From NCBI RefSeq assembly GCF_014212315.1, contig NZ_JACKXE010000001.1, positions 1,116,001 to 1,180,000 on the forward strand: 64,000 bases of DNA, written 5' to 3'. The notes beneath the pieces are model-generated. The model was not told where the DNA came from. It saw only the letters and a program-made list of their open reading frames with translations, and did no database searches. The DNA comes from Nocardioides luti. GTDB taxonomy: Bacteria; Actinomycetota; Actinomycetes; Propionibacteriales; Nocardioidaceae. This document shows, one piece after another, positions 8,146 through 17,558 of the stretch; position 1 is the stretch's first letter, and every line of letters begins with the position of its first letter. The translations under genes and the position numbers were made by a program.

Positions 8146-8715
8146 TCAGCGCTGCATGAGGGCGTCGAGCCCCACGGCGATGGCCGCGGCGACGCGGAAG
8201 TCGACGCGCTGGTCGGGCACGTGGACGGTGTACTTGTCGCGGATCGAGCCCTGCCGCTCGACGCCCAGCAGCGGCTGGCCCTCGGCGGAGACGAAGTCGA
8301 AGTGGATCGGCAGGAACGGGATCTCGGTGAAGCGCCGCAGGATCGCGACCAGCTGGCTGCGCTCCTGGCCGGTGCCGGCGTACCCCGGACCCTCGACGTG
8401 GAAGGTCGAGCGCATCAGGCTGGCGCCGAAGTCCTTCTTGAAGAAGCCGATCTGCTGGCCGCTCTCGTCGGTGATGTCGTAGCCGGAGCCCAGGTCGACG
8501 ACCTTGCGGGCCTTGAACGCGAAGACCGGGCGCGTCTTCGTCTCGTCGCTGAAGAAGGTGACCTGCTCCTTGAAGCCCATCTTCTTCTGCTCGGCCAGGC
8601 CCATCAGCTGGCCGAAGCTGCCGTCCGGGTTGGCGGCGTAGAGCTCGTAGCGGTTCGTCATCATCGCGAACTTCTGCTTCACGTAGAACGTGGGCAGGTA
8701 CATGGCGGCGGTCAT
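8146..8715 (-). CDS. LURP-one-related (Tubby-like fold) protein
   Basis: 189 residues. The sequence alternates short beta strands and recurring aromatic/charged turns, with YVKQKFAMMTNRYELY, GYDITDESGQQIGFFKKDF and GQPLLGVERQGSIRDKYTVH, as in the LURP-one/DUF567 family related to Tubby and phospholipid scramblases. The fold binds membrane lipids in eukaryotes; the bacterial function is not known. A final helix (VAAAIAVGLDALM) is hydrophobic, as the buried central helix of Tubby-like barrels is. It is likely the first gene of a run ending at the HSL esterase. Start chosen at ATG 8715; a second Met follows at residue 5. Confidence 0.75.
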   Translation of the reverse strand: MTAAMYLPTFYVKQKFAMMTNRYELYAANPDGSFGQLMGLAEQKKMGFKEQVTFFSDETKTRPVFAFKARKVVDLGSGYDITDESGQQIGFFKKDFGASLMRSTFHVEGPGYAGTGQERSQLVAILRRFTEIPFLPIHFDFVSAEGQPLLGVERQGSIRDKYTVHVPDQRVDFRVAAAIAVGLDALMQR

Positions 8716-8749
8716 GGGCGGAGCCTACTGATCCGGTGGAGCCCGGCGG

Positions 8750-8868
8750 GGTGGTTTCGAGACAGGCGCCAGGGCGCCTTCCTCGACCACCGAGCAGCAC
8801 CCGGTGGTCGAGGAGGTGGCGTGGCCCGGTGGTTGAGGAGGTTGCGCAGCAACCGTCTCGAAACCACC
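8750..8868. repeat. Palindromic intergenic repeat family A, inverted pair
   Basis: A 42-bp element (8750-8791) reads GGTGGTTTCGAGACAGGCGC then GCCTTCCTCGACCACC and contains the internal hairpin GGCGCC-AG-GGCGCC. A related element lies in inverted orientation at 8828-8868, ending GTCTCGAAACCACC, so the whole stretch can fold into a long hairpin. It is just downstream of the 8877-9950 gene. The same element recurs at 10026-10114. Confidence 0.85.
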
Positions 8869-8876
8869 CGGGTGGC

Positions 8877-9950
8877 TCACCCGTGACAGCGCTCGAAGGG
8901 GCGGCTGCTGCCCTCGAACAGGACGACGTTGTCACCGAACAGCGGCCGGCACGCCGCCGACGTCAGCTCCCGGACCGTCGTCCCGTCGTCGAAGCCGTTG
9001 TGGATGCACGAGTCGAAGTACACATACAGGTCGTGGGCACCGGATCCGTCGTCGAGGCGCAGGTCGATGGCGGTCCGCCCGGCCTCCGAGTGAAGACAGG
9101 TCTGCGGGGTGTCCGGCCCACCGCCAGCCGGGGCGGCCCTGATCGCCTCGAGCACGGAGGACGCGGACGCGCCGGTGAGTCGCCTCGACCCCACCAGAGC
9201 CCCCGCGTCGGCCGGGATGCCGCGTGCGTACTGGCAGATAGCGATCGAGTCGACGCGCGGCACTGCTGCCACGTCGAAGGGCTGCGGCCTCACGAACTCC
9301 TGGGCCTGCACCGGCGACGAGGCGTCGCAGCCGTTGTCATCCGTGTCGAACGTCCGGGCCGAGTCCAAGATCCGATCGGTGAGGGAGGCGGTCTCCTCGT
9401 CGGTCAGCAACGAGATGGGCACTCCCGCGACCAGCTTCGTGGTGAGCGTCCAGCCGCGGAACCGCAACGGGCCGTCCTCGGTCGCCCTGCTCGAGGACAC
9501 CGCGAACGACAGGTGCGGCGCCCAGAAGCGGGCCGGCGCGGGCCCGAACTCCTCGGGATGGTGGTCCGGGCTCTCCCCAATACAGCCGACACCCGCGATG
9601 GCGAGGTTCGTCGCGTCGAAGGCGACGTAGGGCGCCCGCTCGACCCGGGACGTGTCGTCGTACATGCACCACGGGTTCGCCGGCTCGAAGCCGTAGTCCC
9701 AGCGTTGCGGCACCTGGACCGCCACGCCGCGAAAGGACACCCACCTCCAGCCGGCGTCCGCCCGGGGCAGCGTGCCGCCCTTGGTGGCCCCCTGCGACGA
9801 GGAGGCATTGCGCCCGACCAGGCCCGTCCCCACGGCGCCGAGCACCCCGATGACGACCAGCAGTGCCGCTACTGCGGCGACCGCGAGCCAGGCCCTCCGC
9901 GGGTGTCGGTCCCGACTGGACACGGGCTGCACCTCCTGCGTCATCCTCAC
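8877..9950 (-). CDS. Membrane-anchored hypothetical protein, extracytoplasmic domain
   Basis: 357 residues; function not recognised. A short basic N-terminus is followed by one hydrophobic segment (about 20-45, AWLAVAAVAALLVVIGVLGA), then ~310 residues that should lie outside the membrane, with several Cys (NPWCMY, GVGCIG, NGCDA, ICQY, TCLH, DSCIH, AACRP, ERCHG) that probably form disulfides. Start taken at GTG 9950, with GGGAGGTG immediately upstream; an ATG two codons later is possible. Both ends are bordered by copies of repeat family A, unlike any neighbour, so it may be a lineage-specific insertion. It is separated from metG by 195 bp of repeat DNA. Confidence 0.7.
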   Translation of the reverse strand: MRMTQEVQPVSSRDRHPRRAWLAVAAVAALLVVIGVLGAVGTGLVGRNASSSQGATKGGTLPRADAGWRWVSFRGVAVQVPQRWDYGFEPANPWCMYDDTSRVERAPYVAFDATNLAIAGVGCIGESPDHHPEEFGPAPARFWAPHLSFAVSSSRATEDGPLRFRGWTLTTKLVAGVPISLLTDEETASLTDRILDSARTFDTDDNGCDASSPVQAQEFVRPQPFDVAAVPRVDSIAICQYARGIPADAGALVGSRRLTGASASSVLEAIRAAPAGGGPDTPQTCLHSEAGRTAIDLRLDDGSGAHDLYVYFDSCIHNGFDDGTTVRELTSAACRPLFGDNVVLFEGSSRPFERCHG

Positions 9951-10025
9951 ACCACCTCCCCCGTGGTGGACAGTGCACGCGTTGCGTCGGTTCCCCTTGC
10001 TCGAACCGCGTGGTTTCTTCGGCCG

Positions 10026-10114
10026 GGTGGTTTCGAGACAGGCGCCAGGGCGCCTTCCTCAACCACCGGAGGGGTGGTTTCGAGACAGGCGCCAGGGCGC
10101 CTTCCTCAACCACC
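10026..10114. repeat. Repeat family A, two direct copies
   Basis: Two near-identical 42-bp copies (10026-10067 and 10073-10114), spaced 47 bp apart, each with GGTGGTTTCGAGACAGG, central GGCGCC-AG-GGCGCC and CTTCCTCAACCACC. Outer arms GGTGGTT and AACCACC pair, so each copy is itself a hairpin. A degenerate third copy (CTCGACCGCCG) follows before the metG stop. Confidence 0.9.
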
Positions 10115-10145
10115 GAGGCGTGCGCCTGCCTCGACCGCCGGAGGG

Positions 10146-11942
10146 CTAGCCGCCGAGGCGGGCGAGCTCGTCGTCGACGATCGACGGGTCGAGCTTGGTG
10201 AAGATCGGGGTGGGCTTGCCGACCGGCGTGCCGACGACGACCGGGTGCCGCTGCCAGGACGGGGCGCCGGTGTAGTCGCCGGTGATGACGGGGTACGGCG
10301 CGCCGCCGTCGAGGTCGTCGACCTCGTCGATGCGCGGCAGCGCCGCGATCTCGCCGGTGCCGCCGTAGGTCCGGTCGACCTCGTTGGCGCTGAACGGCAG
10401 GAACGGCGACAGCACCAGGTTGAGGTCGGTGACGCACTGCGCCATCACGTGGAGGATCGTGCCGAGGCGCTCGCGGTCGGCGGGGTCCTTGGCGAGCTTC
10501 CACGGCTCGTGGTCGGAGACGTACTTGTTGACGTCCGCGACGGTGCGCATGGTCTCGCCGATGGCGGCCTTCATCCGGTTGCGGCCGATCAGGTCGCCGA
10601 CGGTCGCGAAGGCGCCCTCGACGCGGTCGAGGACCGCCCGGTCCTCGGCCGTCAGCTCGGCGGCCGGCGGGATCTCGCCGAAGTTCTTGGCGATCAGGGT
10701 GGCGGTGCGGTTGACCAGGTTGCCCCAGCCGGCGACCAGCTCGTCGTTGGTACGGCGGACGAACTCCGACCACGAGAAGTCCGAGTCCTGCGCCTCCGGG
10801 CCGGCCACCGCGACGAAGTAGCGGAAGGCGTCGGGCTGGTAGCGGCTGAGCATGTCGCGGACGTAGATCACGACCTTCTTGGAGGACGAGAACTTCTTGC
10901 CCTCCATGGTGAGGTACTCCGAGCTCACGACCTCGGTCGGCAGGTTGAGCCGGCCGTACTCGTGCTCGGTGCCGCCCTTCGAGCCCTGGCCGTTGTAGGC
11001 GAGCAGCTCGGCGGGCCAGATCTGGCTGTGGAAGGTGATGTTGTCCTTGCCCATGAAGTAGTACGACAGGGCCTCGGGGTCGTTCCACCAGTCGCGCCAC
11101 GCGTCCGGGTTGCCCGACCGGCGCGCCCACTCGATCGACGCCGAGAGGTAGCCGATGACCGCGTCGAACCAGACGTAGAGCTTCTTCGCCGGATTGTCGC
11201 GCCAGCCGTCCAGGGGCACCGTGATGCCCCAGTCGATGTCGCGCGTCATCGCCCGCGGCCGGATCTCCTTGAGGATGTTCTGGCTGAAGCGGATCACGTT
11301 CGGCCGCCAGGTGTCCGAGGCGGCGCGCTCGTCGAGCCACTCCCCCAGGGCCTCGGCCAGCGCCGGCAGGTCGAGGAAGAAGTGCTGGGTCTCGATGAAC
11401 TCCGGCGTCTCGCCGTTGATCTTGGAGACCGGGTTGATCAGGTCCGACGGCTCCAGCTGGTTGCCGCAGTTGTCGCACTGGTCCGCGTCGGCCTTCTCGT
11501 AGCCGCAGATCGGGCAGGTGCCGGTGATGTAGCGGTCGGGCAGGGTGCGCCCCGTCGACGGCGAGATGGCGCCGTACGTCGTCTGCTCGACGAAGTAGCC
11601 GTTCTCGTGGACCCCGCGGAACATCTCCTGCACCACCGCGTGGTGGTTGCGAGTCGTGGTCCGGGTGTAGAGGTCGTAGGTGCACCCGAGCGCGGCGAGG
11701 TCCTCGGCGATCAGCCGGTGGTTCTTGTCCGCCAGCTGCTGAGGGGTCACGCCCGCCTCGTCGGCCGCGATCAGGATCGGCGTGCCGTGCTCGTCGGACC
11801 CCGAGACCATGAGCACGTCGTGGCCGGCCATCCGCATGTAGCGGCTGAAGACGTCGGAGGGCACGCCGAAACCGGCGACGTGGCCGATGTGGCGCGGGCC
11901 GTTGGCGTACGGCCAGGCGACTGCCGACAGGACTTTGCTCAT
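10146..11942 (-). CDS. metG: Methionyl-tRNA synthetase
   Basis: 598 residues. Class I synthetase with HIGH as HIGH in PRHIGHVAG (residues 18-21), a zinc knuckle [19 protein letters not shown], and the second signature as KKFSSSKK near residue 350. An anticodon-binding helical domain follows. There is no C-terminal EMAP/Trbp111 extension, as is normal for actinobacterial MetG1. It charges elongator and initiator tRNA-Met in the cytoplasm. It ends 31 bp from repeat family A. The start ATG ([15 protein letters not shown]) matches homologues. Confidence 0.97.
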   Translation of the reverse strand: MSKVLSAVAWPYANGPRHIGHVAGFGVPSDVFSRYMRMAGHDVLMVSGSDEHGTPILIAADEAGVTPQQLADKNHRLIAEDLAALGCTYDLYTRTTTRNHHAVVQEMFRGVHENGYFVEQTTYGAISPSTGRTLPDRYITGTCPICGYEKADADQCDNCGNQLEPSDLINPVSKINGETPEFIETQHFFLDLPALAEALGEWLDERAASDTWRPNVIRFSQNILKEIRPRAMTRDIDWGITVPLDGWRDNPAKKLYVWFDAVIGYLSASIEWARRSGNPDAWRDWWNDPEALSYYFMGKDNITFHSQIWPAELLAYNGQGSKGGTEHEYGRLNLPTEVVSSEYLTMEGKKFSSSKKVVIYVRDMLSRYQPDAFRYFVAVAGPEAQDSDFSWSEFVRRTNDELVAGWGNLVNRTATLIAKNFGEIPPAAELTAEDRAVLDRVEGAFATVGDLIGRNRMKAAIGETMRTVADVNKYVSDHEPWKLAKDPADRERLGTILHVMAQCVTDLNLVLSPFLPFSANEVDRTYGGTGEIAALPRIDEVDDLDGGAPYPVITGDYTGAPSWQRHPVVVGTPVGKPTPIFTKLDPSIVDDELARLGG

Positions 11943-12021
11943 GCACTGATCCTAGGGATGCGAGCGCCCGCCCCACGACCCGGTTAGGGGCATGGGACGG
12001 GCGGTGGCGCGCAGCGAGCGG

Positions 12022-12627
12022 TCAGCTGAAGTCGAGGTCCAGGTCGCGCGCCCGCTTGAGCTCGTGGAAGTTCGGGAAGGACGCGACGGTGACCACGCCG
12101 TCCCAGAGGCGGCCGGCGTCCTCGCCCTTCGGGGCCTTGGTGAGGACCGGCCCGAAGAAGGCGGTGCCGTCGACGGAGATGGTCGGCGTGCCGACCTCGT
12201 TGCCGACCTGGTCCATGCCGCGCGTGTGCGAGGCCCGGATCGCGTCGTCGTACGACTCGTCGTCCATCGCGTCGGCGAAGGAGGCGTCGAGGTCGACCTC
12301 GGCCAGCGCGGCCTCGATCATGGCTCGGTCCTTGTCCTGCTTCTCGATGTGGATGCGCGTGCCCATCGCGGTGTAGAGCGGCAGCAGCGCCTCCTTGCCG
12401 AGCTTCTGCTCGACGGCCATCAGCACCCGCACGGGCTGCCAGGCGGTGGTGAGGAAGGAGCGGTACTCCTCGGAGATGTCCTTGTCCTCGTTGAGGAACG
12501 CGAGGCTCATGATGTTCCACTGCACCTCGATGTCGCGGACCTTCTCGACCTCGAGGATCCAGCGCGAGGTGATCCAGGCGAACGGGCAGGCGGGGTCGAG
12601 CCAGAACTCGGCAGTCGTCTTCGTCAT
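12022..12627 (-). CDS. DsbA-family protein similar to mycothiol-dependent nitroreductase Rv2466c, CPxA active site
   Basis: 201 residues from the ATG at 12625-12627. The sequence parallels Rv2466c through SRWILEVEKVRDIEVQWNIM, LYTAMGTRIH and VGTPTISVDGTAFFGP (cis-Pro loop). Rv2466c is a cytoplasmic thioredoxin-fold oxidoreductase that works with mycothiol. The active site here is ACPFAW: the first Cys (residue 14) is kept and the second position is Ala17 instead of Cys. A monothiol mechanism is therefore likely. It lies 56 bp after the chrA stop on the same strand and may be co-transcribed with it. Confidence 0.9.
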   Translation of the reverse strand: MTKTTAEFWLDPACPFAWITSRWILEVEKVRDIEVQWNIMSLAFLNEDKDISEEYRSFLTTAWQPVRVLMAVEQKLGKEALLPLYTAMGTRIHIEKQDKDRAMIEAALAEVDLDASFADAMDDESYDDAIRASHTRGMDQVGNEVGTPTISVDGTAFFGPVLTKAPKGEDAGRLWDGVVTVASFPNFHELKRARDLDLDFS

Positions 12628-12683
12628 ACCCGGTCCAACGCCTCTCCGCAGCCGACCATTCCCCCGCACGGGACCCGGCGGCG

Positions 12684-14051
12684 TCAGGTCAGCAGCGAGA
12701 GCCCGAGCCCGGCGAGCGCGCAGACGCCGAGCGTGCGGAGCACCGACCAGCGGAGCCGGAGGACGAGCAGCAGCGCGAGCCCGGTGACGAGGAACGCCTC
12801 CCAGACGTACGACGACCACACCGGCAGCACCAGCGCCAGCGGGCCCTGGTCGAGCACCCGGGTGCGCGCGAAGAGCGTGTGCACGGCGAAGTAGAGCGCC
12901 AGGTTGGCGATCACGCCGACCACCGCGGCGGTCACGCCGGTCAGCGCCGCCGACAGCGCCTTGCTGTCGCGCAGCCGCTCGACGTACGGCGCCCCCAGGA
13001 AGATGAAGAGGAAGCACGGGACGAACGTGACCCACACGGTCAGCAGCGAGCCGAGCACCGCCGCCACCCACGGGTCCAGGTCGCCCGGGTTGCGGTAGGC
13101 ACCGAGGAACGCCACGAACTGCACGACCATGATGAGCGGGCCCGGCGTGGTCTCGGCGAGGGCCAGCCCGCGGACCATCTCGCCGGCGGACAGCCAGCCG
13201 AAGGTCCCGACCGCGGCCTGCGCGACGTAGGACAGCACCGCGTAGGCACCGCCGAAGGTCACCAGGGCCATGCCGCCGAAGAAGACGCCCTGGTCGGTGA
13301 AGACCGTGCGCTCCCCCGAGGACAGCACCCACGCCAGCGCGACCGGGGCGACCCACACGACCAGGCCGGTCCCCAGGATCGCGAGGTTGCGGCGGGCCGA
13401 CGGCGCGGCCCGGTGCAGGGCGTCGTCCGGAACCAGCGGCGGCGGGCCGTCGTCGGCGCCCTCGGCGCCGGCCGGGCGCTCCATGACCGTGGGGCGCCAC
13501 CGGCCCAGCGCCCAGCCGACGACCCCGGCGCCCAGGACCACCAGCGGGAACGGCAGCCCGAGCACGGCGAGCAGCAGGAACGCCGCCACGGCCAGCGCGA
13601 CCAGCGCACGGTGCTTGAGCGCCCGGCCGGCGATGCGGGCCACCGCCTGCACGACGATCGCGACGACGGCGGGTGCCAGGCCGAGGAAGAGGCCGGCCAC
13701 CACGGCGGTGTCCCCCTGGGCGACGTACACCCACGAGAGCGCGAGGATCGCCAGCAGCCCCGGGAGGACGAACAGGACGCCCGCGACCAGCCCGCCCAGC
13801 CAGCCGTTGAGCAGCCAGCCGGTGTAGATCGCGAGCTGCTGGGCCTCGGGGCCGGGCAGCAGCATGCAGTAGCTCAGCGCGTGCAGGAACCGGCGCTCGC
13901 CGATCCACCGCCGCTCGTCCACGAGCTCTCGCTGCATGACGGCGATCTGGCCCGCCGGGCCGCCGAAGGTCTGCAGCGAGATGAGGAACCAGGCACGGGT
14001 CGACTCCCGCAGGGGAACGACGTCTCGGGGGCGGTCGGGCACGCGCCCCAT
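12684..14051 (-). CDS. chrA: Chromate transporter ChrA (CHR family)
   Basis: 455 residues from ATG 14051 (MGRVPDRPRD); a start further upstream would run into the pepN start region. Two homologous halves are visible, each with the CHR motif: FGGPAGQIAVMQRELV and later FGGAYAVLSYVAQAAVG, plus MLLPGPEAQQLAIYTGW and TTPGPLIMVVQFVAFLG. About ten transmembrane segments are predicted. Long-chain CHR proteins export chromate from the cytoplasm; many relatives are of unproven substrate. It is divergent from pepN with 53 bp between starts and precedes the Rv2466c-like gene. Confidence 0.9.
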   Translation of the reverse strand: MGRVPDRPRDVVPLRESTRAWFLISLQTFGGPAGQIAVMQRELVDERRWIGERRFLHALSYCMLLPGPEAQQLAIYTGWLLNGWLGGLVAGVLFVLPGLLAILALSWVYVAQGDTAVVAGLFLGLAPAVVAIVVQAVARIAGRALKHRALVALAVAAFLLLAVLGLPFPLVVLGAGVVGWALGRWRPTVMERPAGAEGADDGPPPLVPDDALHRAAPSARRNLAILGTGLVVWVAPVALAWVLSSGERTVFTDQGVFFGGMALVTFGGAYAVLSYVAQAAVGTFGWLSAGEMVRGLALAETTPGPLIMVVQFVAFLGAYRNPGDLDPWVAAVLGSLLTVWVTFVPCFLFIFLGAPYVERLRDSKALSAALTGVTAAVVGVIANLALYFAVHTLFARTRVLDQGPLALVLPVWSSYVWEAFLVTGLALLLVLRLRWSVLRTLGVCALAGLGLSLLT

Positions 14052-14104
14052 GATGGGACACAACCCGTTGTCGCCGCCGCCGGGTCCAGTGACATGATGC
14101 GCCA

Positions 14105-16651
14105 ATGCCTGGAACCAACCTCACCCGGGACGAGGCCGCCACCCGCGCCGCCCTCCTGGACGTCACGTCGTACTCCATCGACCTGGACCTCACGACCGGC
14201 GCATCGACCTTCGGCTCGACCACCACGATCCGGTTCACCTGCGCCGAGCCGGGGGCGTCGACCTTCGCCGACCTCGTCGGCGCCACGGTCCACGAGATCA
14301 CCCTGAACGGCGAGGCGGTGGACGTCGCGGCGTACGCCGACTCCCGCATCGCGCTCGACGGCCTGGCCGCCGACAACGAGCTCGTGGTGCGCGCCGACTG
14401 CACCTACTCGCGCACGGGTGAGGGCCTGCACCGCTTCGTCGACCCCGTCGACGACCGCGTCTACCTCTACTCGCAGTTCGAGGTGCCGGACGCCCGCCGC
14501 GTCTACACGACCTTCGAGCAGCCCGACCTCAAGGCGCCGTTCACGTTCAACGTGACCGCCCCGTCGCACTGGAAGGTCGTCTCCAACTCCCCGACCCCGG
14601 AGCCGACCGAGGTCCGCGAGGGCGTCGCGCACTGGGCCTTCGAGCCCACCCAGCCGATGTCGACCTACATCACCGCGATCGTCGCGGGTGAGTACCACGA
14701 GGTCCAGCACACCTACGTCGGCAAGCACGGCGAGATCCCGCTCGGCCACTACTGCCGCCAGTCGCTGGTGCCGCACCTCGACGTCGAGGAGCTGGTCAAG
14801 GTCACCGAGCAGGGCTTCTCGTTCTTCGAGGAGGCCTTCGCCTACCCGTACCCCTTCGGCAAGTACGACCAGCTCTACGTGCCGGAGTACAACATGGGCG
14901 CGATGGAGAACGCCGGCTGCGTGACGCTGCGCGACGAGTACCTCCCCAGCAGCCGCCAGGACCGCGCGTTCTACGAGTTCCGCGCCGAGGTGATCCTCCA
15001 CGAGATGGCCCACATGTGGTTCGGCGACCTCGTGACGATGCGCTGGTGGGACGACCTCTGGCTGAACGAGTCGTTCGCCGAGTGGGCGTGCTACCACGCC
15101 GCCGTCCGCGCGACCGACTACACCGAGGCCTGGACCGGCTTCACCAACGCCCGCAAGAACTGGGCCTACCGCCAGGACCAGCTGCCCAGCACGCACCCGA
15201 TCGCGGCCGACAACGTCGACCTGCGCGCGGTCGAGGTCAACTTCGACGGCATCACCTACGCCAAGGGCGCCTCGGTGCTCAAGCAGCTCGTCGCGTGGGT
15301 CGGCCTCGACAACTTCCTCGAGGGCATCCGCGGCTACTTCCAGGACTTCGCCTTCGGCAACTCCGAGTTCAGCGACCTGCTCGCGGCGCTCGAGAAGTCC
15401 TCCGGCCGCGAGCTCGAGTCGTGGGCCCAGGAGTGGCTCCAGACCTCGGGCGTCAACACCCTGGCGCCGCGGTTCGAGCTGGGCGAGGACGGCACCTTCA
15501 CGTCGTTCGCCGTGCACCAGTCGGCCGCGAACCCCGACTACCCGACGCTGCGCCGGCACCGCCTGGGCATCGGCCTGTACGACGAGGTCGACGGCCGCCT
15601 GGTGCGCCGCACGTCCCTGGAGATCGACGTCGAGGGCGAGTTCACCGAGGTCCCCGCGCTCGTCGGCGTCGCGCAGCCGGCCCTCCTGCTGCTCAACGAG
15701 GGCGACCTGGCCTACGCCAAGATCCGCCTCGACGAGCGCTCGCTGGCCACGGTCGTGGCCGGCCTGGCCACGCTGGACGACTCGCTGGCCCGCGCCCTGT
15801 GCTGGGGTGCCGCCTGGGACATGACCCGCGACGCCGAGATGACGGCCACCGACTTCGTGGCCCTGGTGCTCAGCGCGATCGGCACCGAGACCGACGCGTC
15901 CGGCGTCAGCCGGATCCCGAGCTACGCGCTGTCCGCCGCGACGTCGTACTCCGCCCCGGAGAACCGCACGGCGCTCCGCGCCAGCTGGGAGCAGGGCGTC
16001 CGCGGCCTGCTCGAGCAGGCCGAGGCCGGCAGCGACCACCAGCTGACCTTCGCCCGCGCCTACGCCCAGGTCGCCCACAGCGACGCGGCGCTGGACGAGC
16101 TCGAGGCCCTGCTCGACGGCTCGCTCGAGCTCGAGGGCCTGGCGGTCGACACCGACCTGCGCTGGTCGCTGCTGACCGCGCTGGCGCGCAACGGCCGGGC
16201 CGACGAGGCCCGGATCGACGAGGAGCTCGCGCGGGACAACACGATCTCCGGCCAGGAGCACGCGGCCGCCGCCCGGGCCTCGCGCCCGAGCGCCGAGGCC
16301 AAGGCCGCGGCGTGGGAGATCGCCACGGTGCGCGACGACGTCGCCAACGAGACCCAGCGCAGCGTGGTGCTCGCCTTCCAGTGCTTCGGCCAGGACGAGC
16401 TGCTGGCGCCGTACGTCGAGAAGTACCTCACCGCGGCCGACACGCTGTGGGAGGACAAGGGCACGCACCGGGCCTCGACGGTCATCGAGTACATGTTCCC
16501 CAAGCAGCTGGCCAGCCAGGAGCTGCTCGACCGCGTGGACGCGTGGCTCGAGTCGTCCCCGGCCAACCCGGCCGCCAAGCGCTACGTGCGCGAGGGCCGC
16601 GACGACGTCGCCCGGGCGCTGGCCGCCCAGGCGCGCGACGCCCGGGGCTGA
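14105..16651 (+). CDS. pepN: Aminopeptidase N (M1 family)
   Basis: 848 residues. M1 zinc peptidase with the exopeptidase motif GAMENAG (265-271), the zinc site HEMAHMWFGD (from 299), the second Glu ligand in NESFAEW, and a catalytic Tyr region in ITYAKGASVLKQL. A long helical ERAP1-like C-terminal domain follows, as in the actinobacterial type. It removes N-terminal residues from peptides in the cytoplasm, downstream of the Clp proteases. Start ATG at 14105 reads MPGTNLTRDEAATRA, the standard start. It ends at a strong bidirectional hairpin. Confidence 0.96.
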   Translation: MPGTNLTRDEAATRAALLDVTSYSIDLDLTTGASTFGSTTTIRFTCAEPGASTFADLVGATVHEITLNGEAVDVAAYADSRIALDGLAADNELVVRADCTYSRTGEGLHRFVDPVDDRVYLYSQFEVPDARRVYTTFEQPDLKAPFTFNVTAPSHWKVVSNSPTPEPTEVREGVAHWAFEPTQPMSTYITAIVAGEYHEVQHTYVGKHGEIPLGHYCRQSLVPHLDVEELVKVTEQGFSFFEEAFAYPYPFGKYDQLYVPEYNMGAMENAGCVTLRDEYLPSSRQDRAFYEFRAEVILHEMAHMWFGDLVTMRWWDDLWLNESFAEWACYHAAVRATDYTEAWTGFTNARKNWAYRQDQLPSTHPIAADNVDLRAVEVNFDGITYAKGASVLKQLVAWVGLDNFLEGIRGYFQDFAFGNSEFSDLLAALEKSSGRELESWAQEWLQTSGVNTLAPRFELGEDGTFTSFAVHQSAANPDYPTLRRHRLGIGLYDEVDGRLVRRTSLEIDVEGEFTEVPALVGVAQPALLLLNEGDLAYAKIRLDERSLATVVAGLATLDDSLARALCWGAAWDMTRDAEMTATDFVALVLSAIGTETDASGVSRIPSYALSAATSYSAPENRTALRASWEQGVRGLLEQAEAGSDHQLTFARAYAQVAHSDAALDELEALLDGSLELEGLAVDTDLRWSLLTALARNGRADEARIDEELARDNTISGQEHAAAARASRPSAEAKAAAWEIATVRDDVANETQRSVVLAFQCFGQDELLAPYVEKYLTAADTLWEDKGTHRASTVIEYMFPKQLASQELLDRVDAWLESSPANPAAKRYVREGRDDVARALAAQARDARG

Positions 16652-16666
16652 CCCACCCGAGACGCA

Positions 16667-16700
16667 GAGGAGCCCCGCCGGTGATCCGGCGGGGCTCCTC
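16667..16700. terminator. Bidirectional terminator between pepN and the DUF5130 gene
   Basis: Perfect 15-bp stem GAGGAGCCCCGCCGG / CCGGCGGGGCTCCTC with a TGAT loop. It lies 15 bp after the pepN stop and 21 bp after the end of the converging minus-strand gene. Confidence 0.85.
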
Positions 16701-16721
16701 GCACGTGCGGGCGGCGGTGAC

Positions 16722-17111
16722 TCAGCCGGCGTGCAGGGTGTTCTGGGGCCGGGCGTGGTCGGCCAGCATGGCGATGCCGTGCTTGAGGCCGCCGACGAGG
16801 TCGCCCTCGGCGAACGACGACTGCATCTGCGCGGCGGTCAGCTCGACCTCGGTGTCCGAGAGCGTGCGGCGGACGTAGCCGCCGGTGACGATCTCGAGCG
16901 CGCGGGCCGCGGGGTCGACCATGATCAGGATGCTGCGGGACGGCGCGACCAGCGAGTTGTGCAGCTGGGTCGCGAACGCCCGGGGCTCGCCCTCGGCGGA
17001 GCCCACGAAGAGCGAGAACTCCACGCGGGAGGCCTGCTCGGCCTTGCGGATCGCGTCGTCGAGGGCGAACCGCTCGGCGCTGCTGAACTCACCAGCGGCC
17101 ACTTGCGCCAC
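16722..17111 (-). CDS. DUF5130 family protein
   Basis: 129 residues if started at GTG 17111, chosen because this start overlaps the upstream gene by 23 bp and the conserved part begins at AAGEFSSAERFALDDAI. A longer frame exists to 17201 and a shorter GTG at 17102, so the N-terminus is uncertain. The domain resembles the TPM/YgcG-like fold: VEFSLFVGSAEGE, HNSLVAPSRSILIMVDPAAR and VTGGYVRRTLSD. No signal peptide. Its function is unknown. Overlap with the small membrane protein gene upstream implies translational coupling and a joint role. Confidence 0.75.
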   Translation of the reverse strand: MAQVAAGEFSSAERFALDDAIRKAEQASRVEFSLFVGSAEGEPRAFATQLHNSLVAPSRSILIMVDPAARALEIVTGGYVRRTLSDTEVELTAAQMQSSFAEGDLVGGLKHGIAMLADHARPQNTLHAG

Positions 17112-17445
17112 CGGCCTTGGACTCGTCGGTGTCGGGGCCCGCGAGCTCCGCGGTGCCCTTGCGGGGACCGCCGAACCACTGGTCCTCGACCTCGGCGCCA
17201 CCGGGCGTGACGCTCTCGCCGCGGATCAGGGCCGGGACGTAGACCGCGGCGACGATCAGCAGGAAGAGCAGGACCGGGATCCCGCCCAGCACCAGCAGGG
17301 CGTGCAGCGTCGAGACGTCCTCGGGGTTCTGGCTCCAGCCCTCGGGCACGTCGGCGCCCGCGGGACCGGCGAGTGCGAGAGGCGCCGCCAGGGCGACGAG
17401 GACGACGGCGGTCCGGCGAGCGAAGGTCGCGAGGGTGGCAGTCAC
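17089..17445 (-). CDS. Small secreted/membrane protein coupled to DUF5130
   Basis: 118 residues from GTG 17445, chosen because it gives a clean signal peptide (TFARRTAVVLVALAAPLALA, cleavage after AGA) and lies 7 bp after a TATCCT -10-like box, suggesting a leaderless mRNA; in-frame starts at 17484 and 17505 would add up to 20 residues that do not look like a signal sequence. After the predicted cleavage come ~25 residues outside, one membrane helix (ALLVLGGIPVLLFLLIVAAVYVPAL) and a ~40-residue acidic cytoplasmic tail. Function unknown. It overlaps the DUF5130 gene and diverges from mscS. Confidence 0.65.
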   Translation of the reverse strand: MTATLATFARRTAVVLVALAAPLALAGPAGADVPEGWSQNPEDVSTLHALLVLGGIPVLLFLLIVAAVYVPALIRGESVTPGGAEVEDQWFGGPRKGTAELAGPDTDESKAGGASGRW

Positions 17446-17558
17446 GAGGACGAGGATATCGGCTCCGGGACCCTGCTCCTGCATGCCCGGCGTCGCCTCC
17501 GTCACATCCGGCGCGCGCCCGGTCGGAATCGGACGGCGAGGTGGGCATAGTGGGGGCC

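Noticed and set aside
12022..14403. 793-residue open frame that would fuse the Rv2466c-like protein to another protein
   Set aside because: The part upstream of 12627 is the chrA gene read in the wrong frame; the DsbA start at 12627 fits homologues.
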